Below are positions 5,680 to 12,927 of a stretch of DNA of 15,293 nucleotides, piece after piece (within the stretch, counting starts at the first letter, position 1; every line of letters starts with the position of its first letter). The notes under the pieces are model-generated. The model saw nothing but the letters and a program-made list of their open reading frames with translations. It did no database searches and was not told the origin of the DNA. A program made the position numbers and the translations under genes. Source of the DNA: CADDZO01 sp035294145 (GTDB taxonomy: Bacteria > Chloroflexota > Dormibacteria > Dormibacterales > Dormibacteraceae); assembly GCA_035294145.1 (NCBI GenBank), contig DATGLL010000283.1, positions 1-15,293 on the forward strand. Direction: 5' to 3'.

Positions 5680-6186
5680 TCAGGACGAGTAGCTCACCTG
5701 CTGGACTTGGCCGGTGTCCTCGACCGTGCCGTTGGGGGCAACGGTGACCACGCAGCGGTACACGCCATGGGTGGTCTGCTGCCGCAGGTACCGGGGCCAG
5801 AGGGCGACCGGGTGGTGCGAGGCCGGCCCGGTGTAAGGGGTCGAGACCGGGAACTGGCTCATGTCGCGGGTCCCCACCCGGGCCGGGGCGTCGGCGGGCA
5901 GGCCCTGGCAGATGTTCCCGATGTCGACTTGCTGCTCGGCCAGCATGGTGTCGAAGGCCACCTGGACGGTCTGCTCCTCGGCCGCGGCTGCGCGCTGCTG
6001 GGCGATGGTGGTGATGCCGACCATGCTCATGGTGACGATGGCGGCCAGGATGCCGAGGATCGAGATCACCACCAGCAGCTCGATCAGCGTGAACCCTGCC
6101 TGCGGGCTGCGCGGCGGCCCCTCGTGGGCAGGCAGGGGGAGCCGGGATGGGGCGATCCTCGCCCGCGTACGGCGTCGTCGTCTCAT
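5680..6186 (-). CDS. GspG/PilA-like prepilin with a long leader
   Basis: A 168-aa protein with the type III signal of prepilins. The predicted prepilin-peptidase site is PQAG|FTLIELLVVISILGIL, cleaving after Gly31; mature Phe1 and Glu5 are canonical, and the hydrophobic helix spans mature 1-25. The leader is 31 residues and very Arg-rich (MRRRRRTRAR), far longer than the usual 5-10 of type IVa pilins. The mature ~137-aa part has two Cys (NICQGL and VYRCVV) that could form a disulfide. A GAGGGAGA ribosome site lies just before ATG 6186, supporting the long leader start. As the only classic FTLIE pilin here, it is the best candidate major subunit. It lies 56 bases after the minimal pilN gene in the same direction. 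Confidence 0.88.
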   Translation of the reverse strand: MRRRRRTRARIAPSRLPLPAHEGPPRSPQAGFTLIELLVVISILGILAAIVTMSMVGITTIAQQRAAAAEEQTVQVAFDTMLAEQQVDIGNICQGLPADAPARVGTRDMSQFPVSTPYTGPASHHPVALWPRYLRQQTTHGVYRCVVTVAPNGTVEDTGQVQQVSYSS

Positions 6187-6191
6187 GGTCT

Positions 6192-6430
6192 CTCCCTCAG
6201 GTGTTCATGCGATGCGGGTTCTGGGATGCGTGACTGTCTCCCTCAAGGCCCCCCCACGCCGTGGGGATGCCACCCCAGCAGGATGGCGATGACGAGCCCC
6301 ACGATCGTCCAGATGGCCACCACGACCAGGGCCAGGCCGGCCTGGGTGCCCCGCTCGACCGGGATCCGGACCCGGCGCTCGCGCCGGGGGAGCAGGTTGA
6401 CCTCTGGCGTCCGCCGCCCGCCCTCCCTCA
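6192..6430 (-). repeat. Three copies of the octamer TGAGGGAG around pilN
   Basis: On the - strand TGAGGGAG occurs at 6423-6430, 6238-6245 and 6192-6199. The first contains the pilM stop at the pilN start, the second contains the pilN stop, and the third forms the ribosome site of the prepilin gene. The copies act as combined stop/ribosome-site units; the spacing is irregular (~185 and 46 bases). Confidence 0.45.
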
Positions 6431-6431
6431 T
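6243..6431 (-). CDS. pilN: Minimal PilN-like protein (cytoplasmic motif plus one membrane helix)
   Basis: A 62-aa protein carrying the PilN hallmark EVNLLPRRER at ~10-19, equivalent to the INLLP motif that docks into PilM. A basic stretch and one membrane helix (~31-53, GLALVVVAIWTIVGLVIAIL) follow, and the protein ends nine residues later. Typical PilN is ~180-200 aa with a periplasmic or extracellular coiled coil and ferredoxin-like fold, all absent here. The ATG overlaps the pilM stop (ATGA), which fixes the start and supports its identity. No PilO gene or PilN remnant follows: the next 56 bases hold only the prepilin ribosome site. It could be a genuine minimal adaptor that tethers PilM to the membrane, or a truncated gene kept by the operon. 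Confidence 0.75.
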   Translation of the reverse strand: MREGGRRTPEVNLLPRRERRVRIPVERGTQAGLALVVVAIWTIVGLVIAILLGWHPHGVGGP

Positions 6432-7360
6432 CGTCGTGACCTCAGGCCGAGCCCGATGCCGGCCACGTAGGCGCCGGCCGGGAAGCCGGCCGGGGAGGCC
6501 AGCCGGCCCTCGAGCAGCTCCGTGGCCCTGACCGCGGGGACCGGGAGGTCGAGCTCGACGGCCTCCAGGTCGCCGGCGACCACCAGCGGCGCCAGGCGTC
6601 CCGGGAGCGACGGGCGAGGTGGGGCAGCGAGGGTCGGCCCGGGGGTGGCGGCGGTGGCCTGATGCCGGTAGGCCTGCTGCAGCAGCCGCTCCACGGCCTC
6701 GCGGCGCTGGCGGTCGGTGGGGCCGACCGAGGCCTCGGCGACCAGCGCCGGGCAGCCCTCCAGGATCAGGGTGAGGTGCAGGTGGCCGGGGCCGCCCTCG
6801 AGCAGCACGACCTCGTCCTGGCCGAGCGCCCGGGCGACGGCGACCGACCTGGGCTCCAGCACCTCGGCCTGGAGCCCAGCCGCCCGGGCCATCTGCTCGT
6901 AGCGAGCGACGACGTCGACCCAGGCGGCGACCAGGTAGACGCGCTCCCCCGAGGGCGAGCGCTCGACCACGTCCCAGGACCAGGAGGCACGGTGGAGGGG
7001 GAAGGGCAGGTGGCGCTCGGCGGCATAGCGCATGGCTCGGACCAGGTCGCGAGGCGGCATCGGGGGGAGCGAGACGGTCCGGCTGACGGCGGCCTCGTCC
7101 AGGAGCGCCAGGCGCGCCCGTCGGGCGCCGATCCCGGCCTCCGCCATCAGCTCCCGCACCCAGCCCGCGAGCCGGTGCACCTCACCGGGCCCGCCCTCGC
7201 GCAGCAGGCCGGGGTGCAGCTCCCGCGAGGCCCAAGCGGTCACCCTCCCCTCGGCGATCTCGACCGCGCGCAGGCGGCCCCCGCCGAGGTCCAGGCAGAC
7301 GAGGCCACGGCGCTCCCGAGCCGTGCCCACCCTCCGTCGGTGCATGGCCTCGGCGATCAT
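6428..7360 (-). CDS. pilM: PilM-like actin-fold pilus assembly ATPase
   Basis: A 310-aa protein. The phosphate-1 motif of the actin-like fold is at 23-34 (LDLGGGRLRAVE). Other PilM-type segments follow: SRTVSLPPMPPRDLVRAMRYAAERHLPF (93-120), which corresponds to the family's conserved L-P-x-M-P and E-x-x-x-x-x-P blocks, and VYLVAAWVDVVARYEQMARAAGL (141-163). The C-terminal half is shortened, with a Pro-rich linker (~238-256), so ATP binding may be altered. PilM is cytoplasmic and links the assembly ATPase to the inner-membrane complex through the PilN N-terminus; GspL plays the equivalent part in type II secretion. The start ATG 7360 overlaps the upstream stop (ATGA); ATG 7345 is a second option. 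The stop overlaps the pilN start. Confidence 0.85.
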   Translation of the reverse strand: MIAEAMHRRRVGTARERRGLVCLDLGGGRLRAVEIAEGRVTAWASRELHPGLLREGGPGEVHRLAGWVRELMAEAGIGARRARLALLDEAAVSRTVSLPPMPPRDLVRAMRYAAERHLPFPLHRASWSWDVVERSPSGERVYLVAAWVDVVARYEQMARAAGLQAEVLEPRSVAVARALGQDEVVLLEGGPGHLHLTLILEGCPALVAEASVGPTDRQRREAVERLLQQAYRHQATAATPGPTLAAPPRPSLPGRLAPLVVAGDLEAVELDLPVPAVRATELLEGRLASPAGFPAGAYVAGIGLGLRSRR

Positions 7361-8352
7361 GGCACGACCTCCTCGTCGCGCAGCACGAGCCCTCCGGGCC
7401 CGCCCGTCAGCACCACCTCCTCCCCGCCCGACCCCGTGCCCACCGCCAGCAGGTAGAGGGAGGCGCCAGCGTCCCCCGCGGCGGCGAAGAGGACGCTTCG
7501 GGCCGAGGCGCCGGCCAGGTGAAGCAAGGGCGTCGCCAGGTGGCTCAGGTCGCAGTCCAGCGCGACCTGCACCATGGTCGACGATCCCGCGGAGAGGCGC
7601 TGCTCGCAACCGCCGTTCGTGGGCGGGGCGCAAGCAGGGGTAGGCCGGGCGTCCACCCAGGCCGCCCCTGGGCCCTCCTCCCAGGCGTCGAAGAAGACCC
7701 AGGCTCGGCCCCCCAGGGCGGGCAAGGCGGCGACGGCGCAGGCGGGGCCCGGCTGCGGGGTGAGCCGAGCCCTCTTCAGCCCCTGGAGGAGACCGTCGAG
7801 CCGCAGGCAGCTGGCCCCGGTCGGAGGTTGGCCGGGGACGATGATGGGCAGCGTCGGCGCCGGGCGAGCCGGGGAGGCGGTCGGCGCGGTTGGGAGGATG
7901 GAGGGAGCCGGGGAGGTGGGCGTGGGCGGGCCCGGGGTGGGCGCCCGCGGGCGCTCCAGGCGGGACGGCCTCGGGCCCAGGGGTCGGGCCGTCGGCCCCT
8001 CGGCATCCGACCGGGGCGTCTCCGAGGTCGCCCGCGGCGTGGCCTGGACGGCCCGCTCGCCTCCGCCCTCGCCCCGGTCCGGGGCCGGGGGCGGGGAGAC
8101 CGGCGTCGACGTCCCAGAGGTGGCCGGCGACCGCCGGGCCGCCGGGCAGCGTTGGGGGTCGGCCTGGACCTGGGCCACCGCCGCCGCCACCGCGCTGCGC
8201 ACGGTGAAGTCGGCCTGCACCGCCCCCCCGGCCCCGTGGCGTTGCTGGGCAAGAAGGGCGGACGCCTCGAAGGCGACGGCGCCGGCGAGGAGGAGCACCA
8301 CCGTCGTCACCACCAGCACCGCGATCAGCACCTGGCCGCGCTGACCGGTCAC
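7357..8352 (-). CDS. GspK/PilX-like minor pilin with a long Pro/Thr-rich insertion
   Basis: A 331-aa protein from GTG 8352, overlapping the upstream stop (GTGA). The N-terminus is prepilin-like: QRG|QVLIAVLVVTTVVLLL, with a hydrophobic helix at ~8-29. Glu5 of the mature protein is replaced by Ala; lack of Glu5 is typical of GspK tip subunits. Residues ~71-179 are a Pro/Thr/Ser/Arg-rich low-complexity stretch (e.g. PTPGPPTPTSPAPS) that separates the helix from a Cys-containing C-terminal region (C182, C205, C241, C249, C267). Placement after the GspI- and GspJ-like genes supports the GspK role, capping the fibre. PilX from type IV pili is the alternative name; the sequence is too divergent to choose. 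Confidence 0.72.
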   Translation of the reverse strand: MTGQRGQVLIAVLVVTTVVLLLAGAVAFEASALLAQQRHGAGGAVQADFTVRSAVAAAVAQVQADPQRCPAARRSPATSGTSTPVSPPPAPDRGEGGGERAVQATPRATSETPRSDAEGPTARPLGPRPSRLERPRAPTPGPPTPTSPAPSILPTAPTASPARPAPTLPIIVPGQPPTGASCLRLDGLLQGLKRARLTPQPGPACAVAALPALGGRAWVFFDAWEEGPGAAWVDARPTPACAPPTNGGCEQRLSAGSSTMVQVALDCDLSHLATPLLHLAGASARSVLFAAAGDAGASLYLLAVGTGSGGEEVVLTGGPGGLVLRDEEVVP

Positions 8353-8831
8353 CCGCAGCTCCTCCGCGGGGCGCGGTAGGCGACGCTGAGCGCCGTCACC
8401 CCAGCCCCCGACAGGTCGATCCGACCGAACTCGTCATCGGGGCCCTCTCGACCGCGGACGGCGACGGTGAGGGGCCGGTCGCCGCGCGCCAGCGGCGTCT
8501 CGGCGCCCTGCTCGCGGCGCACCAGGACGTAGGTGCCGGCCGCGATCTTCCCCGTGTAGACCACCTCCGGCCGGCAGTCCAGGGGCGAGCACAGGGCCAG
8601 CTCGGACAGGTGGGCGGCCTGAGGGGTGCAGGGGACGTAGCGATGGCTGTCCGCCTGCACCATCGCCGCCACCGCCGAGCCGGTCGAGGCCGCCGTCACC
8701 CGGTCGCTCCAGCGCTCGAAGCGGTCGCTGGCGGTGAAGGTGACGCCCGCCAGGCCGGCGAGGATGAGGCTCGCGACCGCCATCGCGAGCATGAGCTCGA
8801 TCAGGGTCTCGCCCCGCTGCCGCCGGCTCAC
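8349..8831 (-). CDS. GspJ/PilW-like minor prepilin
   Basis: A 160-aa protein from GTG 8831, which overlaps the upstream stop in a GTGA junction; longer frames reaching further upstream lie inside the previous gene and are discarded. The type III signal is short: SRRQRG|ETLIELMLAMAVASLIL, cleaved after Gly7, with Glu at mature position 5 but Glu instead of Phe/Met at position 1. Cys residues occur at 68, 81, 86 and 159. A beta-rich C-terminal part (YVLVRREQ, LTVAVRGR, GVTALSVAYRAP) fits a minor pseudopilin. GspJ-type subunits form the tip complex with GspI and GspK. Confidence 0.8.
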   Translation of the reverse strand: MSRRQRGETLIELMLAMAVASLILAGLAGVTFTASDRFERWSDRVTAASTGSAVAAMVQADSHRYVPCTPQAAHLSELALCSPLDCRPEVVYTGKIAAGTYVLVRREQGAETPLARGDRPLTVAVRGREGPDDEFGRIDLSGAGVTALSVAYRAPRRSCG

Positions 8832-9274
8832 GGCGCCGGGCACCCCTCCTCCACCGCCGCCAGGGCAGCGCCCTGGAGGGGCTGGCCGAGGGCGGACAGG
8901 GCCCGGGCCTTGAGGGCCGAGGCCTGGTACAACGTCACCGACGAGGCCGGGTCGGTGACCGTGACCGTGACCTCCTGCAGCCCCGGCAGGTTGGGGTATC
9001 CGGGGGCGGGGCGCACCTGGACCGAGACGGAGGGGGGCGCCGGGTAGCCGCCGGCCGACCAGGGCGCGGCCAGCACCGCCTCCAGCTCGGCGCGGCCGAC
9101 GCAGGCCGCCCACGCCTGCCGGGTCGCGATCTGCGCGCTCAGGGAGGCGGCGTCCCAGGCGGTGAGCCCGGTCACCGTCGCCACCCCGAGCAGGGCCGAG
9201 GCCACCAGGGACTCGATCAGCGAGGCGCCGCGCTGGGCTCGCGACCGCCCGGGGGCGGGCTCAGCGGATGGCAT
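8828..9274 (-). CDS. GspI/PilV-like minor prepilin
   Basis: A 148-aa protein. The prepilin site is RAQRG|ASLIESLVASALLGVAT, cleaved after Gly16, with Glu5 of the mature protein present. This SLIESL pattern and the small Ala/Leu-rich helix are typical of GspI/PilV. The C-terminal part is short and beta-prone (PSVSVQVRPAPG, QEVTVTVTDP), with Cys58 and Cys145 as a possible disulfide. The start ATG 9274 lies 14 bases inside the end of the platform-protein gene; the stop overlaps the GspJ-like start. It probably nucleates the minor pilin tip. Confidence 0.82.
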   Translation of the reverse strand: MPSAEPAPGRSRAQRGASLIESLVASALLGVATVTGLTAWDAASLSAQIATRQAWAACVGRAELEAVLAAPWSAGGYPAPPSVSVQVRPAPGYPNLPGLQEVTVTVTDPASSVTLYQASALKARALSALGQPLQGAALAAVEEGCPAP

Positions 9275-10472
9275 GGACCAAGGCGTACATGGGCGCGATG
9301 ACGGAGATGGCGACGAAGGCCACCACCACCCCCACGGACACGACCAGGGCCGGCTCCAGGATCGCGATCAGCCGCCTCAGCCGGTAGTCGACCTCCTCGG
9401 CGTAGTGCTCGGCCATCCCCTCGAGGTTGGTCTCCAACCGCCCCGTCTCCTCACCGACCCGGACGATCTGGACGACCATACGCGGGAAGAGCCCAGTCCG
9501 CCCCAGGGCGACGGCCAGGCTCTCGCCGGCGAGCGCGGCCTCCCGCACCGACTGGAGGCCACGGCGGAACTCGGCGTTGCCGACCGCGTCCGCGGCCACC
9601 TCCAGGGCGACCATGATCGGGACGCCGGCTCGGGCCAGGGTGGCCAGGGTGCGCAGACAGCGCTCGACGATGGTGTAGCGGATGATGGGGCCGACCATCG
9701 GCAGCCGGATGACCAGCGCGCCCATCCGCTCCTGCCCACCCGGCGTGCGCGCCCAGGTGGCCCCGGCGCCCACGGGCACGGCCAGGCCGACGAGGATCGC
9801 CGGGAGGTGGGCACGGCAGAACGTGCCCACGGCCAGCAGCGCCAACGTGACCATCGGCGGCCGGGCGTCGAGGTCGGCGAAGAGGCGGGCGAAGGCGGGC
9901 AGCACGAAGCCGATCAGGACGATGATCACGGCCACCGCCAGCCCGACCACGATGGCGGGGTAGATGGCGGCGGTCCGCGCTCGGCGCATGGCGCTCTCCT
10001 CTCGGCTCAGGTGGGCGGCGAGCTGGCGCAGGGTCTCGTGCAGCTCCCCCCCGGTCTCCGCGGCCCGGACCATCCCGGGGTAGAGCCGAGGGAAGACGCC
10101 CGGATGGCGAGCCAGGGCCTCCGAGAGCCCGGCCCCGGCCCCGAGGTCCGCCATCATCTCCTCCAGGGCATGCCGCATGAGGCGGGACTCCGCCTGCTCA
10201 CGCAGCACCGCCAGGCTGTCCAGGATGGGGATGCCGGCGCGCGTCAGGGCGGCCAGCTGCTGGGTGAGGATGATGAGCTCGACTCGGCCGACGCCCACCA
10301 GGTTGGGGAGCAGCTCCTCCAACCGGGGAAGGCGCCGATGCCGGCGGATCTCGACCACGTGGAGGTCCTGCTCCCAGAGCATCCGCTTCACCTGCTCGGT
10401 CGACCGGGCCGGGACGGAGCGGCTGAGCCGCCGTCCGGCGGCATCGTAGGCCACGTAGCGGTAGAGGGCCAT
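9261..10472 (-). CDS. pilC: PilC/GspF-type inner-membrane platform protein
   Basis: A 403-aa protein, normal family length. After an N-terminal ~65 residues (MALYRYVAYDAAGRRLSRSV) there are two GspF domains, at ~68-190 and ~265-390. Each contains the paired helices with the family pattern: LTQQLAALTRAGIPILDSL in the first and LRTLATLARAGVPIMVALE in the second. The conserved ETGGELHETL (139-148) and ETGRLETNLEGMAEHY (342-357) blocks are present. Membrane helices are at ~169-194, ~207-236 and ~368-392. It anchors the assembly ATPase and transmits its motion to the pilin subunits. The start ATG 10472 shares one base with the pilB stop (TGATG). Confidence 0.93.
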   Translation of the reverse strand: MALYRYVAYDAAGRRLSRSVPARSTEQVKRMLWEQDLHVVEIRRHRRLPRLEELLPNLVGVGRVELIILTQQLAALTRAGIPILDSLAVLREQAESRLMRHALEEMMADLGAGAGLSEALARHPGVFPRLYPGMVRAAETGGELHETLRQLAAHLSREESAMRRARTAAIYPAIVVGLAVAVIIVLIGFVLPAFARLFADLDARPPMVTLALLAVGTFCRAHLPAILVGLAVPVGAGATWARTPGGQERMGALVIRLPMVGPIIRYTIVERCLRTLATLARAGVPIMVALEVAADAVGNAEFRRGLQSVREAALAGESLAVALGRTGLFPRMVVQIVRVGEETGRLETNLEGMAEHYAEEVDYRLRRLIAILEPALVVSVGVVVAFVAISVIAPMYALVHAIR

Positions 10473-12046
10473 CAGCCCGACCAGACGCAGCGGATGACCT
10501 CGGAGGGCGTGGTCAGGTCCTCCGCCACCTTGCGCACCCCGTCCTCGCGGAGCGTGCGCATGCCTTCCCGCAGCGCCTCGGAGCGGATCTCCTGGGCCGA
10601 GGCCCGGAGGCTGATCAGGCGCTTGATGGGCTCGCTGACCGAGAGCACCTCGAAGACCCCGATCCGGCCCCGGTACCCGGTCCCGGCGCAGTGCCCGCAG
10701 CCACGCCCCCGGTAGAAGACCGTCTTCGCAGGGTCGCCGTGCTCGAACCAGAGCCGGCGCTCGTCGGCTCCGAGCTCGTCGGGCTGGCGGCAGTAGCTGC
10801 AGATGCGTCGCACCAGCCGCTGGGCCACCACCCCGATCAGGGCCGAGGAGACCAAGAACCCCTCGATGCCCATCTCGAGGAAGCGCTGCACGACGCCGAC
10901 CGCGTCGGTGGCGTGGAGGGAGCAGAGCACGAGGTGACCGGTCAGCGCGGACTGGACCGCGATCTCCGCCGTCTCCCGGTCCCTGACCTCGCCGATCATG
11001 ATCACGTCCGGGTCCTGGCGCAGGATGGCCTTGAGCCCATTGGCGAAGGTCAGGTCGGCCACCCGACGGATCGGGATCTGGTTGATGCGCTCGAAGGTGT
11101 ACTCGACCGGGTCCTCGATCGTGGTGATGTTCTGGCTGATCGGGTCGAGCTCGTTGATGGCCGCATACAAGGTGGTCGTCTTGCCGCTGCCGGTCGGCCC
11201 GCCGACCACGATCAGGCCGAAGGGCGAGCGCAGCATCCCGGACAGGCGGTGGTAGGCCTCGCCCGCCAGCCCCAGCTGGTCGAGCCGGAGCAGGGTGCGG
11301 CTTTGGTCGAGCAGCCGGAGCACGACCTTCTCACCCCACTGGGTCTCCATGGTCGAGACCCGGATGTCGACGTGGCGGCCGTCGCTCTCGAACTGGAACT
11401 GCCCGTCCTGGGCCCGGTGTCGGTCCACGATGTCCAGGTTGGCCAGGACCTTGAGCCGCGACGCCAGCGAGGGGGCGATGCTCTGCGGCAGCTGCAGGCG
11501 GTCGCTGAGGATGCCGTCGATGCGAAAGCGCACCCGGAGGTACGTCCGCTGGGGCTCCAGGTGGATGTCGGAGGCACGGTCCCGCAGCCCTTGGGTGATG
11601 ATCAGGTTGACCACGTTGACGACCGGTGACTGCTCGTCGATGGCCTGGAGCATGGCCCGGGCGTCAAGGCGCGAGGGGCGCTCCAGGCGCTGGGTGAAGG
11701 CGCGGACGTGCTCGTCCACCCGCCCCAAGACCTGGTAACGCTCTTGGATCGCCTCCTGGATCTCGGCCCGAGGCGCGCCCAGGGCACGCACCCGACGTCG
11801 GGTGAGCACCTGGAGCTCGCTGAGCAGGGTGTTGTCGGCGGGATCGACGCAGGCGACGACCAGGGTCTCGCCCTCCAGCCGCAGGGGGACCAGGTGGTTC
11901 GCGGCCGCGTACGACTCGGGGACCAGGGCGAGGGCATCGTCGTGGCTAGGGGTGATGCCCAGGTCCACCGTCGGCCAGGGGCGATGACCTGGGGACGGTC
12001 CGACGACCGGCCCTTCGGGCGCACCTGAGCCCGCCTGCCCGGTCAT
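10472..12046 (-). CDS. pilB: PilB/GspE-type assembly (extension) ATPase
   Basis: A 524-aa AAA-like secretion ATPase. An N-terminal T2SSE_N-like domain (~27-105) lacks the first RLG-x-LL helix subdomain seen in many PilB and c-di-GMP-binding MshE proteins. Core: ASDIHLEP (158-165), Walker A GPTGSGKTT (283-291), Asp box TTIEDPVEY (308-316), Walker B QDPDVIMIGEVRD (344-356) and His box GHLVLCSLHAT (370-380). A zinc tetracysteine follows: C416/C419 (CSYC) and C450/C453 (CGHC), the usual PilB/GspE mark that distinguishes it from PilT. The hexamer powers pilin addition. No PilT gene lies in the window. ATG 12046 has no clear ribosome site; it is 72 bases from the end of the regulator gene, so the two are probably co-transcribed. 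Confidence 0.93.
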   Translation of the reverse strand: MTGQAGSGAPEGPVVGPSPGHRPWPTVDLGITPSHDDALALVPESYAAANHLVPLRLEGETLVVACVDPADNTLLSELQVLTRRRVRALGAPRAEIQEAIQERYQVLGRVDEHVRAFTQRLERPSRLDARAMLQAIDEQSPVVNVVNLIITQGLRDRASDIHLEPQRTYLRVRFRIDGILSDRLQLPQSIAPSLASRLKVLANLDIVDRHRAQDGQFQFESDGRHVDIRVSTMETQWGEKVVLRLLDQSRTLLRLDQLGLAGEAYHRLSGMLRSPFGLIVVGGPTGSGKTTTLYAAINELDPISQNITTIEDPVEYTFERINQIPIRRVADLTFANGLKAILRQDPDVIMIGEVRDRETAEIAVQSALTGHLVLCSLHATDAVGVVQRFLEMGIEGFLVSSALIGVVAQRLVRRICSYCRQPDELGADERRLWFEHGDPAKTVFYRGRGCGHCAGTGYRGRIGVFEVLSVSEPIKRLISLRASAQEIRSEALREGMRTLREDGVRKVAEDLTTPSEVIRCVWSG

Positions 12047-12089
12047 GCCGGCATGATGGTGGGGCGGCGCCGGGAGCGGGAATGGGCAT

Positions 12090-12108
12090 CGCCCCCATCC
12101 TTGGGGCG
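12090..12108 (-). promoter_or_regulatory. Small hairpin between the regulator gene and pilB
   Basis: CGCCCC (12090-12095) and GGGGCG (12103-12108) form a 6-bp stem with a 7-base loop, 44 bases before the pilB start in the 72-base gap. It might weakly attenuate read-through into pilB. No T-run follows. Confidence 0.3.
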
Positions 12109-12118
12109 GCCGTCCCGG

Positions 12119-12832
12119 TCAAGGCTGGGCGCGAGACCTCTCCCCACCGGGCGCGAGCCCCAGGCGGGCCGCGCACAGCATCGCCTCGGTGCGGCTTCGG
12201 AGCTCGAGCTTGCGGTAGATGCTGGCCAGGTGGTTGCGCACCGTCTTGGGGCTGATGCCACGCACCTCGGCGATCCGGTTGATGGTCAGGGCCGCGCCCA
12301 CCATGGCCAGGATGTCGCGCTCGGTGGGCGAGAGGAGGTGGAGGCCCGAGGCCCGCTGACCGTCGCCGGGGAAGGGGCGCCGCCTGAGGAGGTAGCGCAT
12401 GAGGTGGCCACCGACGACCCGGTGCCCGGCCAGCGCTGCCTCCACCCCGGCCAGGAACTCCTCCGGCTCGGTGTCCTTGGTGAAGGCACCGGCGACCCCC
12501 TCGGCGAGGAGGTCGAGCAGCTCGGCCTCCTCGCCCGAGGCGCCGAGCACGATCACCGGCGGGGGGCGGTCGAGGGTGTGCAGATGGGTCAGGAGCTCCG
12601 GCAACGGGCGGAACTCGCAGAGCACGAGGTCGACCCTTCGCGCCCGCAGGAGCTCAAGGGCAAGGTCGGAGCCGAGCGCGCGCAGCGGGGCGGCCAGGAG
12701 TGGGGGACGGCTCAGCAGGCTGGCCAGGGCGTCGACGAACAGCGGCTGTCGATCCACGATGAGCACGCAGGGCCGCTCGTCCGTCGACGAGTGGATGGGG
12801 GAGGGCCCGGGTTGCCCGGGCACGATGATCAC
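12119..12832 (-). CDS. NarL/LuxR-type response regulator with a degenerate receiver
   Basis: A 237-aa protein from GTG 12832. The receiver domain is at ~22-135 and the LuxR-type HTH at ~166-232: LSPTERDILAMVGAALTINRIAEVRGISPKTVRNHLASIYRKL. In the receiver the acidic pair is Asp27-Arg28 instead of Asp-Asp (VLIVDRQPLF). The phosphoacceptor position holds Glu73 (LVLCEFRP) instead of Asp, and the Thr/Ser switch position is Gly97; only Lys119 (FTKD) is retained. It is therefore unlikely to be switched by ordinary phosphotransfer and may be constitutively active or respond to another signal. No histidine kinase is adjacent. As the first gene of the pilus gene run, it is a plausible regulator of it. 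The start is set by a -10 hexamer 6 bases upstream. Confidence 0.88.
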   Translation of the reverse strand: MIIVPGQPGPSPIHSSTDERPCVLIVDRQPLFVDALASLLSRPPLLAAPLRALGSDLALELLRARRVDLVLCEFRPLPELLTHLHTLDRPPPVIVLGASGEEAELLDLLAEGVAGAFTKDTEPEEFLAGVEAALAGHRVVGGHLMRYLLRRRPFPGDGQRASGLHLLSPTERDILAMVGAALTINRIAEVRGISPKTVRNHLASIYRKLELRSRTEAMLCAARLGLAPGGERSRAQP

Positions 12833-12838
12833 GCACCG

Positions 12839-12867
12839 ACTTTAGGCAGCCTTCAGGAACGGGGTAA
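12839..12867 (-). promoter_or_regulatory. Candidate leaderless promoter of the regulator (pilus operon head)
   Basis: On the - strand, -10 TAAAGT (12839-12844, TANNNT type) ends 6 bases before GTG 12832. A -35 TTACCC (12862-12867) lies 17 bp upstream. The placement implies transcription starting at the start codon; no ribosome site precedes it. It may drive the whole pilus gene run. Confidence 0.5.
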
Positions 12868-12927
12868 TGGGATAGTCGTCCCAGACGGAGGGGACAGGGC
12901 GGCGGGACCAGCTCGAGGGGGCGGGAC

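Noticed and set aside
4268..5692. 474-codon + strand frame opposite the MFS gene
   Set aside because: Very Gly/His/Gln/Glu/Arg-rich translation typical of the reverse of a hydrophobic membrane-protein gene.
9162..10715. 517-codon + strand frame opposite pilC/pilB
   Set aside because: Shadow of GspF and PilB genes; no domain, biased composition.
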